Positions 57,873 through 64,000 of a stretch of 64,000 bases of DNA are shown one piece after another. This stretch comes from Crocodylus rhombifer (lineage: Eukaryota; Chordata; Crocodylia; Crocodylidae). The position numbers and the translations under genes are program-made. Position 1 is the first letter of the stretch. Every line of letters starts with the position of its first letter. The stretch lies in NCBI GenBank assembly GCA_038503035.1, contig JAVSML010019041.1, forward strand, positions 1-64,000. Direction: 5' to 3'. The notes under the pieces are model-generated. The model searched no databases. It was not told where the DNA came from and was given only the letters and a program-made list of their open reading frames with translations.

Positions 57873-59125
57873 ATGTAGGTATACACATATTCACTCCAGG
57901 CAGGGTCTGCCCTCCCCTGGCCTTTCCGGCATGCATGTGCATTGCTGCCCCTATACCTACAGGGGCTCACAGATTGTACCACCGGCTTGCCGCAGGCCCA
58001 GCCGGTTAAGACAGATGAGTCCCCGAGCACCTGCATACACACTTGGGCTTTGGGGACGAGGGGAAGAAGAAACAAGGCTCCCGAGCTCCCAGCCGCACAC
58101 AGCGCAGACCTGTTATTTCCAGAGCAAGCCCCGTCCCTGGAGGGGCCGACGAGCCGAGTCCTGCCACTTTGCAGAGCCAAACAAGGGAGGTCGCTGCGTG
58201 ATGGAGACGCGGCAGCAGCATCTCTCCTCGAGGCAGGACCAGCCAGGGGCGGCACATGCAACGGAGCGGCTGCTCTTGCTCTGCAGATGTGACATCCAGC
58301 AAGCGGGAGAGCTGGGCGCAGGAATGATGACGGTCGACCCGAGTCGGCACATAGCCCGGGGCTCTCCACAGCTCCATGCCCTGATGTGGCAGCCACAAGG
58401 AAGGCCAGGCAGAGCCACCAGCAGGCTCGCACCCTTCTAGGGTTTTTAACTGGAAGCAGGAGTGCGTGGCTGCCTTTGGCACACAGGGCGGGCATTGCCA
58501 CACAGACCCACGATCCCCACCAGGGTCGTCCCCAGCATGTCAGACAGCCTCGTAGAGTGGCTGACATGGGTTTAAGCAGCAAAATCGGTAGGCAGCACGT
58601 ACACCCCCACACGGAGGGAGATATCCACAGTGGAGAGGGCCGGGCACGCAGAGCACTTCATCCCTCGGGCCCCTGGCAGGTAGACCCTGCTCTCACAAGA
58701 GCCCTCAGGTTATTTCGGCCCAGGCAGCTTCAATGCATGCCCAGAGTGCTAGTTCATGCTGTGTTTGGTCTCCAAGCAATAAGTGCTCCATGCAACCAAA
58801 GCAGCCAGATAATCCACCAAGTTATTTATGGGGTGGGTGGGAAGGGGGGGTAGGTTTCTATTCTCTCTCCTGCAGATTTCTCCTCCAGCAACAGAGGAAT
58901 TCAGGTTGGAAGGTGTCTCCATCCTGCCGCAGCCTGGCCTCCCGCGCTGCCCGCCTCCATCCAGGAGGGGATCACCGCACCACGGCTCTGCGCCGAGCCT
59001 GCACCCACACAGATGTAGGCAGACGTATCGGTTTCCTTTCACCAGAACAAACCCAGAAGGCCAGTTGCCGCCCCCCGCCCCCCAACAACAGCTGTGCGGC
59101 TGGGAACTGAGGAGCCAAATTTGCT

Positions 59126-59149
59126 CTAAAAAAAAAAGAAAAAAAAGGA
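59126..59149 (+). repeat. A-rich low-complexity run
   Basis: A stretch of A bases is broken by single G residues. No flanking duplication was seen and no body of a retroposon was recognised. Confidence 0.7.
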
Positions 59150-61984
59150 ACCAGTGACAAAAGCAGGTGGGACGTGAACGGCCCCATTTGTTCAGCGACA
59201 GCGATCGCTCCCTGCCATTGTGTGGGGTTTTGGGGCAGGGCTGTGGCAGGGGGCAGATGGAGAGGGATTGAATTACACCTTGTCCCTCTGGTCCGCTGAT
59301 GGAGGGGCCCGGCTCCCCCGGGACTCATCGGCAGAGCGGGACAGCAGGAGGAGGGAAGAAACCCTGTCTCCGGCCTGGGCTAGGAAATGGCTGGGTGGTT
59401 CCTCCAACAAATGGCTCTTTGTGCGTGTCTGCAGCTTACCCGCCCTGCAAGGCGAAGGCCAGGACCCCGGGAACGCGGTGCGCTTCGATATCATGCTCCC
59501 ACACCCACTCCCCCCCGCCCCAGCAGTCTCCCCGGTTTCACCCGGAGCGGACGCCTCGCAGCCTGCCAACCCCGCACGTGGGTTACATGCACGAGGGGCA
59601 AGTGATCTCTGGGCACAGGTTCCCGTCTGTGCTAGAGCCGGGACTGAGCCACTGACCCGGTCCTGCATCGGCGGGCACCCTCCGGAGAGCAACAAGCAGC
59701 AGGGCAGAGAAACACGACAGCATCAGAATAGCCACCTCTCGCCGAGGATGCCACAGGCATGCACGGTGCCCTGCTCAGCTCCCATCTTCCACCCGAGACA
59801 AATGCCCAAGCAGTTGGGCGTCTCCTGGCACAAATGTCTCCAGCCGCTGGCAGAAGCCCGCATCCTGCATCCTAACAGTTCATGCTAAGGGGTTTTTTCA
59901 CTCCCACCTTTAGCACCTGGCAATGACCACAAGGACACACTGCAGTATGGAAACTCTGCTGTGGCCCTACCCACCGCCTCTTCGGCATTAGGAGGAACCC
60001 CGCAAAACACCCCATGGAGGGCAGGGGTGGTCACGGGAAGCACGCTCGGCATCAGGGTGCCACTTGAGTTTTGAGGTGTGCTGCACAGCAGCCCTCGCAC
60101 AGGGATTGATTCGCCGAGCTGCAGACGGAGGGGATGCAATGAATTCATTCGCGTGAGACCCAGCAGACCTGATCGCTCGGGAGTGGCCACGTGGAACAGG
60201 GAACAGGCTGCTCCCGGCTCCGCCGCACTAGCGAAGGGTCGTCCGACCCCACTGGGGCGCGGCGCATTCGCAGCGCAGAGGCCCTGCGGAGAGCCAGCAG
60301 AAGCGCCACGCGCCGACGGTACGGGAGTCCGAGGTAGCCAAGCCCTGGGGCCTCCCTTCATCAACGCCTGCCTGGTTCTCCCTCCGCGAGGCCTTCGCTC
60401 CCTGCCACATTCCTCCCCTGGCCGCTAGCAGAGGAAGAAGAAAAAAATCAGTGATTGCAAGGAGCCAAGTTGTCACCACTAAAAATAGCACAATGGAATT
60501 TTCCTCAGGAAAAAAAATGCTGCTTCTCCCCAGCAAAGTCGCTTCCATTGCAGCGGGGACGGACGCCGGGAAGCGCGAGGGCGGGTGGGGAGAGACCAGC
60601 CGGGAGCTCCGGGGTGCGACCCAGGGGACATGCCCTTCTCCGGAGCCCCCCAGGCCTCCCTCGGGGACTGCTGCCCCCACGAGCCACCCTCCAATGCCAA
60701 ACCCTCCTGCAAAAATAGCGCCACTTCCCAGGGGTTTCAGCCACCATCCAAGCTGCCCTCCTCACACCCTGAAACCAAGAAACACCCAAAGAGAGAAGGA
60801 AGCTCTTCAACACCAGCCAGGAACCACCCCACGGCTGAGGGCAGCTGGTGAACACCCTGTTTTATTTATTTGCCTTCCACTTATCCCCAAAAGGAGAGTG
60901 ATTCAACACAACCGGTTTTGTTGGCAAACCAGGGAGGCAGATGGCTATGCCAGTTGAGTCCCAGCTATCGGTCCCGGCGTTGGGGGGAAGACAGAGAAAC
61001 CTGGTTGCGCCTTTTGCTTTTATCAATGACCCGAGCCGGGGCTTGGCTCCCACCTTTGCCCAGTGCCCGGCTCGCTTTTCCACGAGGCCCTGTCAAGCAT
61101 CTGAAGGCTGTGCCCGCAGAATGATAAAAAGAAACTCTAACCCTTCCTGGGTGGCTGGGCACCTTCCCCTCCTTCCCCGGCTCACAAATGCTCGATTGTA
61201 ATGGGAAAGTAGGTCAGCGGCTTGCCGAACAACTGCTGCCCGTGCCCCAGCGCAGCCCCACTCCACGCCAGCCCCCCGCACGCCCAGGGAAGACCTATGC
61301 CAACAAGCAAGACCCATGCAAGCAGCACTCGGGCACCGGCTGGTCTCCCGCGACCCAGCAGGCTGGAGGCCAGCTTTCCCTCCAGCTCGTCAGCTAAAAG
61401 ACTGCAATATGCTCAGTGTGCGGGCAGCCCCTGGTCCAGCGGGCACGGGCCTGGGGGAAGGTCTGCAGGGAGAGACAGCTGCCCATGTGTCTGCCACGGC
61501 AGGCGCGGATGGAGGAGGGAGACGAACCGGCCCTCTGCCCATCAGCGCCAAGCCCTGGGCGCACCGCGGGGAGACGGGCAGAGCTGGCAGCAGAGGTGAT
61601 TCAGAGAGGGAGGCGGGCGCTGCAAGGGCAGGTGCGTGGCGGAGGTGTGTTATCAGCTGCCGGGCGCTGGGTGGAACTGAAGGTGTCAGTGTTTATCTGG
61701 AAACCCTGAGCGGTTTGGGAGCCGGCTCCCTAGGAGACGCCCGTCTCCCTGGGCGTCCGTGCCACCGTCACCGCCAGCGGACACACAGGCACACCACCGC
61801 TCGTTTGGTGGGAACACGCCCGAGCCGCCCGCGCAACATGCGCAGCTCCCGGCGCCGGCCCGAGGGAGCAGGGCCAGTCCACACCTGCCCATCGGCTCTG
61901 CAGTAGGGCTCCTGCCTGCAAACGCAGCCCCACAACCCTCTGCTCACGTGGCTGGGTGCTCCCGTGCACGCAGGCAGCAAGATG

Positions 61985-62310
61985 CTGCAGGACAAGTATG
62001 TTCAGTCTGGAGCAAAGGAGATCCAGGGGGGAAAGGATGGCAGTTTTCACATACTTGACAGGCTGCCACGAAGGAGATGGAGAAAAAACAGCTCTCGAGG
62101 TGGTGGGGTCAAAGCCGATGGTGATTAGATCACAGGGAAAACTTCCTGGCTGGACGCTGGGACAAGCTGCCATCAAGCAGAGACCGGAGAATCGCCAGTT
62201 CGGGGCGGGTTAGGAACAGCAAATCCAGGCACGGCGCAGGGGTTGCATGGGATGAGCCTTGAAACCCCTTTCAGCCTGAGCTGGATACAGGACAGGCTGA
62301 GCCCCAAGCA
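61985..62310 (+). mobile_element. CR1 LINE, 3' portion, plus orientation
   Basis: 'cttgacaggctgccacgaag gagatggagaaaaaacagct' then 'gattagatcacagggaaaac ttcctggctggacgctggga' and 'gatgagccttgaaacccctttc' follow the order of a CR1 3' region. The tail is diverged. Confidence 0.7.
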
Positions 62311-63799
62311 GGGCTGCGACACAGGGACCCGCAAGCACCAGCCTCGGAGGGGAACACAACGGTGCGCGGGCGTCCAAACCAACCTGCAATGCAATGGGCA
62401 GCCCCACTGAGCACAGGCCTCTCCCCGCCATGGGACAGGAGGCAGGGCGTCTAGGGGACAGACCAGCTGGAGCCAAGCAAGAGGTCAGAGGCACGGATGA
62501 GACCGCAACGCTTGCCTTCCTGATGGTGGAAGAGAAGGATGCAGGACCCCCTCCCCACACTCCCTTTTACTCTCCCCTCGCACTCGCCGCCTGGCCGGAG
62601 CAATATCAAACCCATGTTCAGCACGTCGTGTTTTGACCCCGGGCTGAGTGCAAGGTTGTTTGCTCCCACCTGACCCCGAAAGAGTTAACTGAGCGCGGGC
62701 CGGACCTGGGTTTCATTCATAAGCCTGGACCTGACTTTCTGTGCCTGGGATTCCTGCACTGGGAGAGACTGCGCCAGCTGGCTTTGGAAAGCCAAGGCTG
62801 GTTCCACGCACAGGATATTGCCTCAGCGTCCCCCGAGCAAGAGCTGGAAGGGGAGGGAGGAGAGAAGAAGGGAAGAAAGTCAGCAGCTTCTGGAATAGCT
62901 ACCGTACGGCCAGCTGTCGGCTGGCCCGTGGAATCCCAACGCTCCCGGCCCGACAACTGCCCTTCGCAGCAAGAATCAAAAGCATCCGAAACAGCCGGCG
63001 AGGATGAAATATCCCAACCCACTGACGCTGAACCCCTGGGGTGAGCCCGACCCCCTCGGACCCACTGACGTCACTCGACGGACCTGCTTGGAAGCTGCCC
63101 TGGTGGGCCACGGGGCCACGTGAAGGAGGAGAAGGATAGCAAAGGCAGCGTTAGACCCAGCTTTCTGCACGTGACTTCCCTTGAGTCAAGGGCAAAGACG
63201 CAGATCTCGGAGTAGGGACAGAAAGGAGAAGGGGGCCCAGGCCTTGTCTGCCCGTAGAGGTTTATTAGATAGCATGACAAGCACATCTCTCCCGTAGGGA
63301 CACAGCAAGCACTCAGACCAATCCCGTGTACCCACCACAACGGTGGCCACGGTCATGCCAACACAACCGTGCCCATACTGGGGCTTTGATGGGCATGCCC
63401 AAGTCAGCGAGGAAGGTACAGAAAAGCATGCACCCGCTCGAATCAGTGCAGCTGTACTGGTAAGACCCGAACACAGCCCAGACCCTCGGATGCATTAGGA
63501 GGGGTTTGCTGGGAGAGCTGTACCTGTGCCTGTAGCCCCTGGAAACCAGACACGGGAGAGGAGCTACTACGCTTAAATCCCCTACCAGCTCCCCGCAGTA
63601 GCAACGTCCGCGCAGCATCGGGACCGCACCTACACAAAAGCTTACAGCAAACAAGTGACACCCTAAGCCACCCCTCTATCCTGCCACGAGTCTTCTCCCT
63701 CGCATCCAGAGGTGTGCAGGCCCAGGGGGCAAGCCGGAGAGATGGGGGGAATGGTGGTGAAACACAATGCGGTGAACAGACACGGCGCTGGCGCTCAGG

Positions 63800-63920
63800 A
63801 GACCCGGCTGCCGCTCCCAGGCCTGCCACCGATGCAGCTCAGCGATCCCCAGCAAGTCGCCTTCCTCCTCTGAGCTACTGAGGTATCCCTGTCTCCCAAA
63901 GGGGGATAATGATAAAGGGG
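63800..63920 (+). repeat. MIR-like SINE fragment
   Basis: 'cgatccccagcaagtcgcct tcctcctctgagctactgag' followed by 'gggggataatgataaagggg cctcctctcc' matches the MIR core and tail ('tgtaaaatgggataatgata'). Confidence 0.55.
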
Positions 63921-64000
63921 CCTCCTCTCCCCCGTGCAAGCGCCGCGGTCTGCAAACAAAGAGCACGGCACACAAGCCTCCGTGCTGCTCCTGGCACCTG

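Larger units (their letters stand above)
55523..64000. other. DNA upstream of the candidate short first exon
   Basis: No gene recognised. It contains MIR-like fragments (about 56010-56110 and 63800-63920), a CpG-rich block (56690-57110), a fold-back repeat (57692-57872), a CR1 (about 61985-62310) and a further CpG-rich block (60100-60400). The canonical MACF1 first exon (a Ser/Arg-rich leader ending near AERAVVRVA) was not found and is presumably beyond 64000. Confidence 0.5.

Noticed and set aside
60228..60680. Hydrophobic minus-strand frame (MEATLLGRSS ... a run of about 20 hydrophobic residues near 60440-60510)
   Set aside because: I considered it as another membrane-type first exon. No phase-1 donor follows the hydrophobic run, and the residues come from an A/T-rich patch, so it is probably chance.
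1..64000. Canonical MACF1 soluble first exon (Ser/Arg-rich leader)
   Set aside because: No minus-strand frame resembles it. It most likely lies upstream of the window.
1..64000. CRISPR arrays, prokaryotic operons, phage or tRNA/rRNA genes
   Set aside because: No regularly spaced repeats, ribosome-binding-site-led gene runs or structural RNA sequences were seen. The window is vertebrate intron and promoter DNA.

Overview
The window is a stretch of a vertebrate nuclear genome, most likely a sauropsid and possibly a crocodilian. Three things point there: many CR1 LINE 3' ends in both orientations, ancient MIR-like SINE fragments with no primate or rodent SINEs, and hAT-type DNA transposon fossils, all in GC-rich sequence with large introns. 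The species call is inference. There are no bacterial operons, CRISPR arrays or RNA genes that I can support. Nearly all of the many open frames are chance ORFs in GC-rich intron DNA.

One gene explains the coding content: the 5' part of MACF1 (microtubule-actin crosslinking factor 1, ACF7), a giant spectraplakin, on the minus strand, so transcription runs from high to low coordinates. Four consecutive exons, each with clean AG/GT borders and compatible phases, encode the first calponin-homology domain (CH1) of the actin-binding domain: 17405-17466, 14544-14633, 9020-9097 and 6228-6320. CH2 and everything downstream lie beyond position 1.

Three alternative first exons are supported to different degrees. 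(1) 31886-31988, inside a CpG island, encodes a 34-residue N-terminus with one membrane segment. It splices in phase to the CH1 exon at 17466 and resembles the N-terminus of plectin 1b. (2) 55471-55522 is a candidate 17-codon first exon with the same donor phase and the same Lys-Asp junction seen in plectin 1a/1e and dystonin a1. It is less certain. (3) 722-1909, downstream of all CH1 exons, opens with a myristoylation signal and matches the layout of the dystonin isoform-3 type start. A transcript from here would lack CH1 and keep only CH2. The locus would therefore make a membrane-anchored, a soluble short-leader and a lipid-anchored, weaker actin-binding form from separate promoters.

Layout: 1-6227, intron plus the isoform-3 first exon and its promoter; 6228-17466, CH1 exons and introns with CR1 and MIR copies; 17467-31885, a large intron with CR1s, nested hAT elements and conserved-element-like tracts; 31886-32340, the transmembrane first exon and CpG island; 32341-55470, intron or upstream DNA with few repeats; 55471-55522, the candidate short first exon; 55523-64000, upstream DNA with a CpG-rich block and a fold-back retroposed repeat. 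The canonical soluble MACF1 first exon was not found and probably lies beyond 64000.
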